A DNA stretch of 64,000 nt from an uncultured Oscillibacter sp. (GCA_910583785.1 CAJTZK010000003.1:62001-126000); one strand, 5' to 3'. Positions 9,487-17,426 are shown, numbered from the stretch's first letter. The notes: generated from the letters alone by a model not told the origin. Numbers and translations: made by a program.

Positions 9487-9603
9487 GCGGCCCGCCGGAC
9501 GACAGGCGCTGTTCCACCCTCCCGGCAACCCAAAGTTGCGGAATAGTTGGCAGCTGCAACCGCCCTTGCCGGGATAAAATCGAAGCGAAAAGGAGGTGGC
9601 TTC

Positions 9604-9946
9604 ATGGCCGCAGGATTCAAGGTTATTCTATTTTCGCTGCTGATTTTGATTCCCCTGGCCGCTCTCTTCGTGTACCTGATTCTTCTCGTGGTGAGGGCAC
9701 TGCACAAGTATATCGAGGGCAGTCCGGCGAGAGCGGAGGCCAAGGAAGTCCGGGGGGACCCTTGGGGAGAGGCTCCGGGAGAACCGGGCCCGGTGCAGGA
9801 TATCCCAGGAGTTCGTGGCGGTGGGCGTCAGCCGGCAGACGGTCAGCAAATGGGAGAACGGCACGTCCGACCCCTCCACGGCGAATCTGATTGCCCTGGC
9901 AAAGCTGTATGGCGTATCTGCGGAGGAACTTCTAAAAGAGCTGTAA
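9604..9946 (+). pseudogene. Membrane-anchored XRE-type regulator, frameshifted in a G6 tract
   Basis: ATG at 9604 (RBS AAGGAGG) opens a frame with a membrane helix at residues 5-32 and then a basic linker. In this frame the sequence turns into non-protein-like residues and runs to 9954. One base over, a clear helix-turn-helix is coded: LGERLRENRARCRISQEFVA, then GVSRQTVSKWENGTSDPST, then LIALAKLYGVSAEELLKEL ending at TAA 9944-9946. Removing one G from the G6 run at 9752-9757 fuses both halves into one protein of about 113 aa. This layout (one membrane helix plus a C-terminal XRE domain) is familiar in Clostridia. Even the HTH core looks two residues short (FVAVGVS where FVAxxLGVS is usual), so decay is more likely than phase variation. 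Confidence 0.75.
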
Positions 9947-9957
9947 AGGCGTAAGAG

Positions 9958-9996
9958 AAGGACGGAGGCCCTGAGATGCAGGGCCTCCGTCCTTTT
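9958..9996 (+). terminator. Rho-independent terminator
   Basis: A perfect 14-bp stem (GGACGGAGGCCCTG paired with its complement) encloses a 5-base AGATG loop and is followed by TTTT, 12 bases after the frameshifted XRE gene. It closes the chaperone region. Confidence 0.9.
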
Positions 9997-10025
9997 CAGC
10001 CGGTCTTTGCTTAAAAGAGCGGGGC

Positions 10026-10054
10026 TTGACCATGCTCCGGTCCGTTAGTATGAT
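10026..10054 (+). promoter_or_regulatory. Sigma-A promoter upstream of the sigma-factor remnant
   Basis: TTGACC (10026-10031) and TATGAT (10049-10054) are 17 bases apart. It points at the truncated sigma-factor start at 10209, with a leader of about 150 bases. The intact promoter in front of a broken gene suggests recent decay. Confidence 0.65.
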
Positions 10055-10208
10055 AGTGTCAGGAGATAACAGCAATTCGTACCCCTGAATATTCAACCGG
10101 GATCAGATGCAAAAGGGACTGCAGATTTGAAAAAATGTGTAAGGTTTTCATACGCGCTCCTGTCCTATAGGATGAAGGGACCTTCAAACGATAGAGCGGT
10201 GACGACAC

Positions 10209-10325
10209 ATGGAGGATTGCCGAATCATAGAGCTGTACTGGCAGAAGAACGCGGACGCCATATCTGAGACATCCAGCAAATACGGGGCCTACTGCTTCAC
10301 CATAGTGGATCACATTCTGAACAAT
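10209..10325 (+). pseudogene. N-terminal remnant of an ECF sigma factor
   Basis: ATG at 10209 codes about 39 residues (MEDCRIIELYW, then AISETSSKYGAYC, then ILNN). These match the usual region-2 opening of Clostridial ECF sigma factors of the type that start MEDxxIIELYW. After ILNN the homology stops and the open frame continues through non-homologous sequence into the next, complete sigma factor. I read it as a truncated sigma gene joined by deletion to its neighbour. The frame stays open by chance, so a fused 296-aa product cannot be excluded. Confidence 0.55.
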
Positions 10326-10350
10326 GCGGCGCCGCCGCTTTTTACAAACC

Positions 10351-10379
10351 TTGACTTTTTGACCAATTACCGATATGAT
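10351..10379 (+). promoter_or_regulatory. Sigma-A promoter of the ECF sigma factor gene
   Basis: TTGACT (10351-10356) and TATGAT (10374-10379) are separated by 17 bases. The start site would be near 10386, giving an unusually long leader of about 185 bases before the ATG at 10572. Confidence 0.6.
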
Positions 10380-10571
10380 AGAAACAGTATTCCGGCATAT
10401 TGTTCTGCTTGGTTTCGTCCGGCAGTGAGAAGGATGAAGCTCAAAAGGCCCCTTAAAGTCCCTGCTTTGGGGGGATATTTGCCCAAAACCTTATTTTTTA
10501 ATGGAATTTGCCGATATGCAAGTAGGAAGGTATGTTTTCGGGCTCCAAACGCCTGTCAGGAGGTAGCGCCT

Positions 10572-11099
10572 ATGCTGATGCTCTATCTGCAAATGCTGGA
10601 TACACCGGAGGAAAAGGTCCGGTTTGAGGAAATCTACCTGAAATACCGAGACGCCATGTTCCGCGCGGCGGACGGCATCCTGCACAACGACCAGGACGCG
10701 GAGGACGCAGTTCACAATGCCTTCCTGCGGATCATCAAGAAGTTTTCCAGGTTTCAGAACATACCGGCCAAGGATTTGGCTCCGCAGGTCGTTGTGATTG
10801 CCAGGAACGAGGCGATTTCTCTCCAGCGCAAGAAGAAGGACGCCGCTCCGCTGGAGGATTGGGACGGCTTTGCGGAAACGGCGGAGTCCGTCAGCGATTA
10901 TCACACCCTGGTGGAGACCTTTGCCCGTCTGCCCCTGTCGTACCGTGCGGCCCTGGAGATGAAGCTGGCGGGCTATTCCGATGGGGAAATCGCCTCCAAG
11001 CTGTGTTTGACGAAAACGGCGGTCAGCACCCGGATCAGCCGGGGCCGCCGGTTCCTGCGGAATATCGTGGAGCAGGAAGGCTTTTTGATGGATGCGTAA
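10572..11099 (+). CDS. ECF-type RNA polymerase sigma factor (sigma-70 family)
   Basis: This 175-aa sigma factor has region 2 with YLKYRDAMFRAADGILHNDQDAEDAVHNAFLRI (split here as YLKYRDAMFRAADGILHN and DQDAEDAVHNAFLRI) and region 4 with LPLSYRAALEMKL, then GYSDGEIASKLCLTKTAV and STRISRGRRFL, the DNA-binding helix-turn-helix. The start at ATG 10572 is chosen because AGGAGGT lies seven bases upstream and the preceding frame is a remnant. It directs core polymerase to a limited promoter set. The likely targets are the two near-identical sites at 11141-11190 and 12361-12410. The likely partners are the DUF4367 membrane proteins at 12767 and 13829, a pairing seen often in Clostridia. The pairing here is inference from neighbourhood. 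Confidence 0.85.
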   Translation: MLMLYLQMLDTPEEKVRFEEIYLKYRDAMFRAADGILHNDQDAEDAVHNAFLRIIKKFSRFQNIPAKDLAPQVVVIARNEAISLQRKKKDAAPLEDWDGFAETAESVSDYHTLVETFARLPLSYRAALEMKLAGYSDGEIASKLCLTKTAVSTRISRGRRFLRNIVEQEGFLMDA

Positions 11100-11140
11100 C
11101 GACCTTCCGTCATGGCTCTGAAAAAGTTTTTTCAGGTTTT

Positions 11141-11190
11141 CTATTAAAATCATGTGAGAATCCGCTTCTTCGCTGCGTTAACATAGTGAG
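11141..11190 (+). promoter_or_regulatory. Candidate ECF-sigma promoter, copy 1
   Basis: An A/T-rich stretch leads into CATGTGAGAATCCG (11151-11164), then six bases, CGCTGCG, and CATAGT. The same arrangement recurs at 12361-12410 in front of another operon, with the outer blocks identical. No sigma-A hexamers fit, so recognition by the neighbouring ECF sigma factor is a reasonable inference. Confidence 0.55.
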
Positions 11191-11246
11191 GGAGCGGATT
11201 TTCTGTTGCCTGGACAGACGAAACGAGTGGTTGGGAGGGACAAATA

Positions 11247-11681
11247 TTGAATATATGGGCCTGCTTTGCAATGCTTGCGATTTTCCTTTGTGCCGTGATG
11301 TATTTCCTATACGGCCGGGGGATTGCCGTATCAAAGAATATCCGGGCGGTTCTGTTCATGTCCCGTCCCGGGAAAAGCGCTGACAAGGTAGACCTGGATT
11401 CCTGCACCGGCTGGGTTCAGCGTGTGGGCAGATTTCATGAGAGCAGCACATATGAGTTGATACTGAATACGCAATTGTCAAAGGGGGAGGCGGAGTTTTC
11501 CTTGCTTGACAGAAAGAAGCGGCCCTTATTAAAGCTGAACCGCCGCTGTCCTTCCAGCAGGGTGGAATTGTATGCGGACAGCAGGTATTATCTGCGCTGG
11601 CAGTTTATAAATGCCACCGGGGAATGCGAACTGCGATGGAAGCCCTGTCCGCTCATCATGGAAGGGGAGAAATGCAAATGA
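11247..11681 (+). CDS. Unknown membrane-anchored protein (144 aa)
   Basis: Translation starts at TTG 11247, with GGGAGGGA seven bases upstream. A single membrane helix (residues 3-23, ending at LYGRG) is followed by a soluble domain of about 120 residues. That domain is rich in basic residues and beta-type sequence (for example YELILNTQL and YYLRWQFINATGECELRW) and probably lies on the outer face. I recognise no domain. The stop overlaps the start of the next gene (ATGA at 11678), so the lipoprotein that follows is translationally coupled. The gene is the first one behind the candidate ECF promoter copy 1. Confidence 0.75.
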   Translation: MNIWACFAMLAIFLCAVMYFLYGRGIAVSKNIRAVLFMSRPGKSADKVDLDSCTGWVQRVGRFHESSTYELILNTQLSKGEAEFSLLDRKKRPLLKLNRRCPSSRVELYADSRYYLRWQFINATGECELRWKPCPLIMEGEKCK

Positions 11682-12079
11682 AAACGATAACCATACTGTT
11701 CTCGGCCCTGATCTGCGTGTTTGGCCTGACGGGCTGTGTGCCTGCTCCTGGGGCGGGCGGTCCGGGCCGTCCCATAGCGGCTTACATCGCAGATGATGTA
11801 ACGAAAGCGGAGATCACACACCGGGCCGGGGGAACGGTGACGGAGTGGACGGCGGAGGGCAACGAACTTGACGCGCTGAGAGATTGGGCCTCCAGGCTGA
11901 AATACGAGCTTCTGGATTCGGAGGAGAATCCGGGAGACCGTGACGGCGGCGAGGTCTAGGAGGTCGTGCTGACCGAAGGGAGGAGCCTTCCGCTGGCCGA
12001 TGCGGAACGGGCCGCTGTCAATGCGGTTCTCGAAAAGTACATTACCCTGGGACCTGACATTGTAGAGAATGTCAGATAA
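11678..12079 (+). pseudogene. Lipoprotein gene interrupted by an in-frame TAG
   Basis: ATG 11678 overlaps the previous stop. The N-terminus is a lipoprotein signal with lipobox LTGC (Cys20). The mature part reads IAAYIADDVTKAEITH, then GGTVTEWTAEG and LDSEENPGDRDGGEV, and stops at TAG 11957-11959. The same frame then continues as EVVLTEGRSLPLADAE to a TAA at 12077-12079, giving a full product of about 133 aa. The continuation is clearly coding, so the TAG is a nonsense mutation, perhaps of a tyrosine codon. A 93-aa truncated lipoprotein may still be made. A small conserved membrane protein follows. Confidence 0.65.
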
Positions 12080-12105
12080 TAGCGGTTCCAAAGGAGGAAA
12101 CCTGC

Positions 12106-12324
12106 TTGAAACGGAAGATTGTGTTGTTTGCCGCCGCCGCAGTCATATTGCTGTTCCCGCTTCGGCTGAGGCTGAAAGACGGCGGAACGGTTCAATACCG
12201 GGCGATTTTATACAACGTACAGAATGTACACCGGCTGAACTCTGACCTGGAATCAGGGAGGGAATACCTGGAGGGGACCATTGTTGAAATCCTGGGAGTA
12301 GAGGTTTTCAACGATGTCTACTAA
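12106..12324 (+). CDS. Small conserved membrane protein (72 aa)
   Basis: The start is TTG 12106, placed by AAAGGAGG six to seven bases upstream. A membrane helix covers residues 4-20 and is followed by RLKDGGTVQYRAILYNVQ and a C-terminal IVEILGVEVFNDVY block. Short proteins with this DGGTVxYxAILY and LGxEVxN pattern recur in Clostridial genomes next to lipoproteins of the type coded just upstream. I know no function. The C-terminus is complete, and the gene is followed by an A/T-rich promoter region. Confidence 0.8.
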   Translation: MKRKIVLFAAAAVILLFPLRLRLKDGGTVQYRAILYNVQNVHRLNSDLESGREYLEGTIVEILGVEVFNDVY

Positions 12325-12360
12325 GAGCTGTTTTGGCCGCTGAAAATTTTTTGAAAAATT

Positions 12361-12410
12361 CTTGAAAAATCATGTGAGAATCCGGCCTCTCGCTGCGGTA
12401 ATCATAGTAA
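12361..12410 (+). promoter_or_regulatory. Candidate ECF-sigma promoter, copy 2
   Basis: CATGTGAGAATCCG (12371-12384), six bases, CGCTGCG and CATAGT repeat the arrangement at 11141-11190, with one extra base before CATAGT. An A/T-rich tract (GAAAATTTTTTGAAAAA) lies just upstream, like an UP element. It precedes the operon that carries the DUF4367 proteins. Confidence 0.6.
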
Positions 12411-12487
12411 GCGGGCGTTGACGCGACGGAGCGGCGGACTCCGCTGGGGAAATCCATAGATTATCCATAGATTTAGGAGGAATAACC

Positions 12488-12742
12488 GTGGATGAACGGA
12501 TGGTTGCGGCAGTGATCGTGATGGTTATCTTCTTTTTGGGCATCCCGGTTCTGCTGGGGGTGCTTGTGTACCGTGCAGCGCAAAAGAGCAAAAAGCGGGG
12601 AATCTATTTTCTGGTGGGGGTTCTTCTTATCAGCGCGATCATGCCGGCTTACGCCATATACTTGGGCACGATTCTGGGGATTGTGTTTCAGATTTCGCTC
12701 CACAAGGCGGCGAACAAGAAAGCGCCCATAAAGGACAAGTGA
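12488..12742 (+). CDS. Small two-helix membrane protein (84 aa)
   Basis: The start is GTG 12488, with AGGAGG seven to eight bases upstream. Two membrane helices are at about residues 6-28 and 40-65, joined by a basic loop (AAQKSKKRG), and the tail is lysine-rich. That charge pattern favours an outside-in-outside or hairpin topology with the loop in the cytoplasm. I recognise no family. It is the first gene behind candidate ECF promoter copy 2 and lies 24 bp upstream of the DUF4367 protein gene, so it probably belongs to the same envelope regulon. Confidence 0.75.
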   Translation: MDERMVAAVIVMVIFFLGIPVLLGVLVYRAAQKSKKRGIYFLVGVLLISAIMPAYAIYLGTILGIVFQISLHKAANKKAPIKDK

Positions 12743-12766
12743 CTGGAAGTGCGGGAGGGAACAGAC

Positions 12767-13065
12767 ATGACAGAGCAGGCGCTGGACCAGCTGGCCCGGC
12801 GGGTCATACTGGACACGGCCCGGCTGGAATACGGAGTGCTATTGGAAGAAGCGCCGGAGCATAGCTTCTCCCCCGCCTTTGAGCGGAAGATGAAAAGGCT
12901 TCTTCGCCGGGGCAGGCATCCGGTCTGGTATAAGGCCCTCCACGCGGCGGCATGTGTTCTGCTGGCGCTGCTGCTCAGCGGGTGCGCGGTGCTGGCGGTC
13001 AGTCCGGCGGCCCGGGAGGCCTTCGCCGGATGGGTGCGGGAAGTCCATGATACCTATTTTAGTTA
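12767..13065 (+). repeat. Direct duplication shared with 13829-14127
   Basis: The first 300 bases of the two DUF4367 genes are almost identical (start codon, cytoplasmic segment and membrane helix), while the extracellular parts differ. This points to tandem duplication with recent homogenisation of the 5' ends. Confidence 0.75.
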
Positions 13066-13792
13066 TCAGTATGTCGGACCGGATCAGGACGTTCAAGAGG
13101 ACTTGACAAAGATTGCATTTCTTCCAACATGGCTCCCAGAGGGCTACCAGGAAGCGGAGCGGCCGCAGCTGTATGGAATGGTGAATATTTCCTATGAAGC
13201 AGACGGCAAAGAGACCGCGGTTTTCGGGTACGCGCCGGAGCTTTCCATGACGGTATACACGGAAAACGCTGAGGCACATGAGGCGCAGGTCCACGGACGC
13301 AGAGCGGACTTATATCTGGACGGCCAGGAGGGTAACCGGAATGTGCTTGTTTGGACAGACGAAGATACGGGCTTTTTCCTCTGGATCGCCGCGCCGGTTT
13401 CCGGGGAGGAACTGGTCAGGATGGCTGAGAGTGTGGAGACTTTGCCCCTTGCCTACTGCCCCGCTTGGGTGCCGGAGGGCTATACGCTGCTCTCCGGCGG
13501 CGCCAAGCTGCCGGTAATACTGAATTATCGGGGCCAGGACGGAGACTATTTCACTCTCTTGGTGATGGAGAATGCGAAAAGCACCGAAATGGAGATTGAG
13601 CTGGAGAAGGGAGACAGCTACCAGCCGGCCTCGGTTTTGGGAAAGCCGGCGGACATGTACCTGGGCTCGGAGGGACATATATCTGTCCTGATTTGGATGG
13701 ATAATGAAGAACAGTTGACGTTCAACCTGTGCGGCACGCTTACGGAACAGGAACTGATGAAAGTCGCGGAGAGCATTGGAAAAGTGCAGTAA
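12767..13792 (+). CDS. DUF4367-repeat membrane protein, probable anti-sigma factor (two repeats)
   Basis: The start is ATG 12767 with GGGAGGGA seven bases upstream; 341 aa. The cytoplasmic N-terminus (residues 1-57, motif LDTARLEYGVLLEEAPEH, then FSPAFERKMKRLLRR) is followed by one membrane helix (58-78, containing LLLSGC). Outside lie two DUF4367-type repeats, each opening with W(L/V)PEGY and closing with GEELVRMAESVE or a close variant. Such proteins sit beside ECF sigma factors in Clostridia and are thought to restrain them. The N-terminal third is almost identical to that of the next gene. The role is family-based inference, and binding to the sigma factor at 10572 is unproven. Confidence 0.8.
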   Translation: MTEQALDQLARRVILDTARLEYGVLLEEAPEHSFSPAFERKMKRLLRRGRHPVWYKALHAAACVLLALLLSGCAVLAVSPAAREAFAGWVREVHDTYFSYQYVGPDQDVQEDLTKIAFLPTWLPEGYQEAERPQLYGMVNISYEADGKETAVFGYAPELSMTVYTENAEAHEAQVHGRRADLYLDGQEGNRNVLVWTDEDTGFFLWIAAPVSGEELVRMAESVETLPLAYCPAWVPEGYTLLSGGAKLPVILNYRGQDGDYFTLLVMENAKSTEMEIELEKGDSYQPASVLGKPADMYLGSEGHISVLIWMDNEEQLTFNLCGTLTEQELMKVAESIGKVQ

Positions 13793-13828
13793 GAAGCGGT
13801 CCCAACGGGAGAGGAGGAGAAAGCTGTT

Positions 13829-16327
13829 ATGACAGAGCAAGCGTTGGATCGGCTGATTCACGGAGTCATATTGGACACGGCCCGGCTGGAATACGGAGTG
13901 CTATTGGAAGAAGCACCGGAGCGTACCTTTTCTCCCAGCTTCGAGCGGAGGATGAAAAAGCTGCTGCGCCGGGGCAGGCATCCGGTCTGGTATAAGTCCC
14001 TCCATGCGGCGGCATGCGTACTGCTGGCGCTGCTGCTCAGCGGGTGCGCGGTGCTGGCGGTCAGCCCGGAGGCCCGGGAGGTCTTTGCGGGCTGGGTGCG
14101 GGAAATTCATGACAACTATTTCCTCTACAAGTTTTTTGGGAACGAGGAAAGAGAAGCCGTTTCAAAGGAGGAGGTTCTCTATCAGCCCACCTATGTGCCG
14201 GCCGGGTATCGGATCGAGCACCGGTTTGTGTTTTCTGCCGGTATTGTGTCTGTCACTTATATAGACGACCAAACCGGCAATATCGCAGTGTTCACCTATT
14301 TTTCGGACATGTCGTCGCCGGTCCTCCAGATTGCGGGAGAGAATGAGATCATCTATCAAAAGGTCCAGGTCAACGGGCTCCCCGCCGATCTGTATCTGGA
14401 TTCGGAAGAGGGAGAAGCCAACGCTATCGTATGGGTGGACGAGAGGAATGGGGCTGCGTTTCGAATTGGCGGCGTCATAAGCGGGGAAGAGCTGGTTTGC
14501 ATGGCGGAGAGCGTGGAAGCCGTCCCCCGGAATGTGCGCTTTCGTCCGTCCTGGCTGCCGGAGGGGTACGATGAGACCTCCGCCCAGGACTGCCCGGCGA
14601 AGGGGGATAACGTCCCCAAGGGCCTGGACGCCGGAAAGAGCGTCCTGACCTATGAGGACGGGAAGGGCGGACGTTTGACCATCACCTATGCCCAGGAATT
14701 TGATATAACCGGCCTGCGCCCGGACAAATGCGAGGCGGACGCGGTTTCCGTGCTGGTTGGAGGAGACCAGGCGTTTTTGTTCCTGGGTCAGGAGGACCAC
14801 CATCTGGTCTGGGTGGACGGAGAGAGCGGCGTCTTCTTCTGGCTTTCCGGCCCCTTTACCGGAGAGGAATTGATTCAGATCGGGGAGGGTATGCGCACCG
14901 CGCCTCAAGAAGTGATGTTCTACCCATCCTGGCTGCCGGAGGGATACTATGAGACCACTACCGATGATTTGCGGAGACAACGTATCCTCCGCTATGAGGA
15001 CGGAAAGGGAGGACTTCTGACCATTCTCCATCCCGAAGATTTTGATCCCGGAACACTGATGCTGGTTGGGGAAGCGGAGATCGTTTCCGTATTTGTCGGA
15101 GAGAATCCGGCGGATCTGTACCTGGATCGGGTACCGGGCAATGCCAACAACTTGGTTTGGGTGGATCGGGACACGGGGATTCTTTACTGGATTTCCGGCC
15201 CTCTTACCGGGGAGGAACTGGTTCGGGTTGCGGAGAGCATGGAGAAACGAGAGGAGCCGCCGCCCCTGGAGGAGTACTGGCTGACCTGGATGCCTTACGG
15301 GTATCAGGAGGCAGAACGCTCCCTGCGGGAAAATCGAGGCCATGTGCTTTACCGGGATGAAAAGGGCCGTCAGATTACCCTGGCCTACCGGCGGGGCTCA
15401 GAAACCGCCAGCCTACAGATCTCCTCCACTCTGGGCGGGGCGATGGAGGCCCGGCCCGTCACAGTGGACGGCGCTGCTGCGGACCTCTATCTGGAGGAAA
15501 CGCAGGAGGCAGGGAACGCTCTGGTTTGGGCCCGGGACGGGCTGCTGTTCTGGATGATCGCCCCCTGTTCCCAGGAGGAGCTGACCGCCATGGCGGAGAG
15601 CGTGGAGGTTCTGCCGGTGGAATACAGGCTCACCTGGGTGCCGGAGGGCTATGAGCTGTATATGCAGAATGATACCTTCGGTAATTCGTTCTCGTTCCTC
15701 TACAAAAACCCGGAGGGTCGATTGCTGCATTTCATGGTTCAGCTGGACCGTGAGGGGGCCAGGTCGTATCTTTTCCCCAACGAAAACGCTGAGGAAAAAC
15801 AGGTGCTTGTAGGCAGGAATCCGGCCGATATGTATTTGGTGGACACAGGAGGCGCAAATAGCGAGCTGGTTTGGCAGGACCCAGAGGCAGGGGCACTCTT
15901 TTACATCAGCGCGTTTTTGCCGGAGGAGGACATTCTCAAAATGGCGGAGAGCATCGAGGGGGCAGCGCCTTCTCCAAAGGTCCGGCAGCCCAACTGGATT
16001 CCCATGGGGTATCACTGCACGGGAGGCTCTGCCGGTTCCAGCTCCAAGGAACGCCAGTATGAAGACGAAAACGGCGATGAAATCCAATTTGCGTTCCTGG
16101 GTCCTCCAGAGACAGAGGAGAAGGAAAAACTCCAGGAGGCCGTGAAGGGCCTGGAGTCCCAAAGCGTCCTGGTGAACGGACAGGCGGCGGAGCTGTACTC
16201 CGCGGCCGATGGCGTTCTCTATCTGGTCTGGGACGGCCAGGAACCGGGGGAGGTTTTCTGGCTTTCCGCGGCGCTGGACGCCGGAACACTGATTCAGATC
16301 GCTGAAAGTGTGTTCTATCCACCGTAA
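13829..16327 (+). CDS. DUF4367-repeat membrane protein with six tandem repeats
   Basis: This 832-aa paralog of the preceding gene has the same cytoplasmic segment and membrane helix (residues 58-78). Its extracellular part carries six consecutive DUF4367-type repeats of about 110-125 residues. Each repeat has an opening W-(L/V/M/I)-P-x-GY or equivalent, a middle (A)DLYL block, a V(L)VW block and a closing GEEL-MAESVE block. The repeats begin near residues 112, 228, 362, 480, 597 and 713. Two repeats are usual and six is exceptional. RBS GAGGAGG precedes ATG. Possible role: an extended sensor for the sigma pathway. The repeat divergence shows the expansion is not recent in all copies. Confidence 0.8.
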   Translation: MTEQALDRLIHGVILDTARLEYGVLLEEAPERTFSPSFERRMKKLLRRGRHPVWYKSLHAAACVLLALLLSGCAVLAVSPEAREVFAGWVREIHDNYFLYKFFGNEEREAVSKEEVLYQPTYVPAGYRIEHRFVFSAGIVSVTYIDDQTGNIAVFTYFSDMSSPVLQIAGENEIIYQKVQVNGLPADLYLDSEEGEANAIVWVDERNGAAFRIGGVISGEELVCMAESVEAVPRNVRFRPSWLPEGYDETSAQDCPAKGDNVPKGLDAGKSVLTYEDGKGGRLTITYAQEFDITGLRPDKCEADAVSVLVGGDQAFLFLGQEDHHLVWVDGESGVFFWLSGPFTGEELIQIGEGMRTAPQEVMFYPSWLPEGYYETTTDDLRRQRILRYEDGKGGLLTILHPEDFDPGTLMLVGEAEIVSVFVGENPADLYLDRVPGNANNLVWVDRDTGILYWISGPLTGEELVRVAESMEKREEPPPLEEYWLTWMPYGYQEAERSLRENRGHVLYRDEKGRQITLAYRRGSETASLQISSTLGGAMEARPVTVDGAAADLYLEETQEAGNALVWARDGLLFWMIAPCSQEELTAMAESVEVLPVEYRLTWVPEGYELYMQNDTFGNSFSFLYKNPEGRLLHFMVQLDREGARSYLFPNENAEEKQVLVGRNPADMYLVDTGGANSELVWQDPEAGALFYISAFLPEEDILKMAESIEGAAPSPKVRQPNWIPMGYHCTGGSAGSSSKERQYEDENGDEIQFAFLGPPETEEKEKLQEAVKGLESQSVLVNGQAAELYSAADGVLYLVWDGQEPGEVFWLSAALDAGTLIQIAESVFYPP

Positions 16328-16652
16328 GGCAGAGGAATTGCCTGCTCTGCCGGCAGCGTTCAAACGAAATTCTAAAATCAATCATTCAATGATTTAACGC
16401 CTTTTACAGCTGCTGTTCCTGCGGAGTTGGATTTTTGATGATAGGGTAGTAAAGAGTATTTTGCGCGTAGGCGTAGGAAATGGCGGAATCACAGTGTTTG
16501 CGCCACTGGAAAGCGAGCGTGCCGGCAGCAGGGTTGTCAGTCAGGTTTTCCAGTGGATATGATCCCAGGGTTAAGAGGCGTTTTGTATTGTGCAGCAAAG
16601 TTACAGTACAAAGTGCCTTCCTTTTTTTGGAATATTGTTTGGGGGGATCTGT
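16328..16652. other. Intergenic gap with no convincing gene
   Basis: This is about 325 bases between the six-repeat protein and the next gene. It opens with an inverted GGCAGAG/CTCTGCC pair without a T-run. A minus-strand frame exists across 16404-16724 but lacks a ribosome binding site or recognisable protein. Only the promoter at 16534-16563 is supported. Confidence 0.5.
16534..16563 (+). promoter_or_regulatory. Possible sigma-A promoter
   Basis: TTGTCA (16534-16539) and TATGAT (16558-16563) are separated by 18 bases, about 90 bases before the TTG start at 16653. Confidence 0.45.
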
Positions 16653-17426
16653 TTGGGTCATTACTCGTTGATCCTGGAAAAGCGTTATCAGGAATTTTGC
16701 GATGTATACCAGGAAAAGGGGCATCTGTGCAAAACGGACCCGGGAGAGTATGGAGACTTACAGCCGGGCAGTCAGGTACGGGCGCTGCTGGCTCTTGGAG
16801 AGTATGCGGAGGCCGCTCAGGTCTGCCGGGAGATGATGCGTCAGGAGGCGGAGGAGTCAGCCCGAAGGGGCTATGACGCCCGTTCTTCCATATGGCTGAT
16901 TGATCTTGCCATCGCATGTATGAAGCAGGGGCACTATGCGGAGGCGGCCCAGGCCATCCGGGAGGCGCCGCATACGAATTACCAGCCGAACCGCATCCAG
17001 GCTCCATGCCTGATGTACTACATGGCCGTTGTCATGGAGGGCGAAGACCTCAAGCGGGAGAGCATAAAGGTACTCAACGCGCGGCTTCGGACAAAGGCGG
17101 GCACGGAACCGGCCTTTGCGCCGGTCCGGTTCCTCCGGGACAAAATCGGCGAGGCACAGCTATTATCGGAGACAGCGAAAGAAACCAACCCAAAGCTCTA
17201 TCTGCGGGCACTGGTTCCGGCAAAGTTTCTGATAGCGGTGAAGAGGTATGAAAAGGGTGAGCTGGAGGGCTGCCGGCAAGCCTTGAAGGAGACTTGCGGC
17301 CTTTATGGGCAGGATCGGATTGCCGTTATGCCGGTTGAATATTTTCTGGCGGAGTCCTGGCTGGCGGAGCTGGAAAGCCAAAGGACGGATTCGGGCAGCC
17401 AATCGGGAGGTGCGGATACATGCTAG
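16653..17426 (+). CDS. TPR-like helical repeat protein (257 aa)
   Basis: I place the start at TTG 16653, preceded by GGGGGGA, giving a protein that begins (M)GHYSLILEKRYQEF. Upstream codons of the frame look non-coding. The protein is entirely helical, with repeated paired-helix units such as VRALLALGEYAEAAQVCREM and IACMKQGHYAEAAQAI, which are typical of tetratricopeptide-like folds. No signal peptide or membrane helix is visible. It overlaps the next gene (VanZ-like) by 7 bases, so the two are co-translated. TPR-like proteins usually mediate protein contacts, and the partner is unknown. Confidence 0.75.
   Translation: MGHYSLILEKRYQEFCDVYQEKGHLCKTDPGEYGDLQPGSQVRALLALGEYAEAAQVCREMMRQEAEESARRGYDARSSIWLIDLAIACMKQGHYAEAAQAIREAPHTNYQPNRIQAPCLMYYMAVVMEGEDLKRESIKVLNARLRTKAGTEPAFAPVRFLRDKIGEAQLLSETAKETNPKLYLRALVPAKFLIAVKRYEKGELEGCRQALKETCGLYGQDRIAVMPVEYFLAESWLAELESQRTDSGSQSGGADTC

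Noticed and set aside
6256..9528. Very long open frame antisense to the second J-protein gene
   Set aside because: High-GC codon structure leaves the opposite strand open; the plus-strand frame has a start site, J domain and paralog, while the antisense text is Pro/Gly/Leu-rich with no homology.
16404..16724. Minus-strand frame of about 106 codons in the gap after the six-repeat protein
   Set aside because: No ribosome binding site, no homology seen and it overlaps the start of the helical-repeat gene on the other strand.
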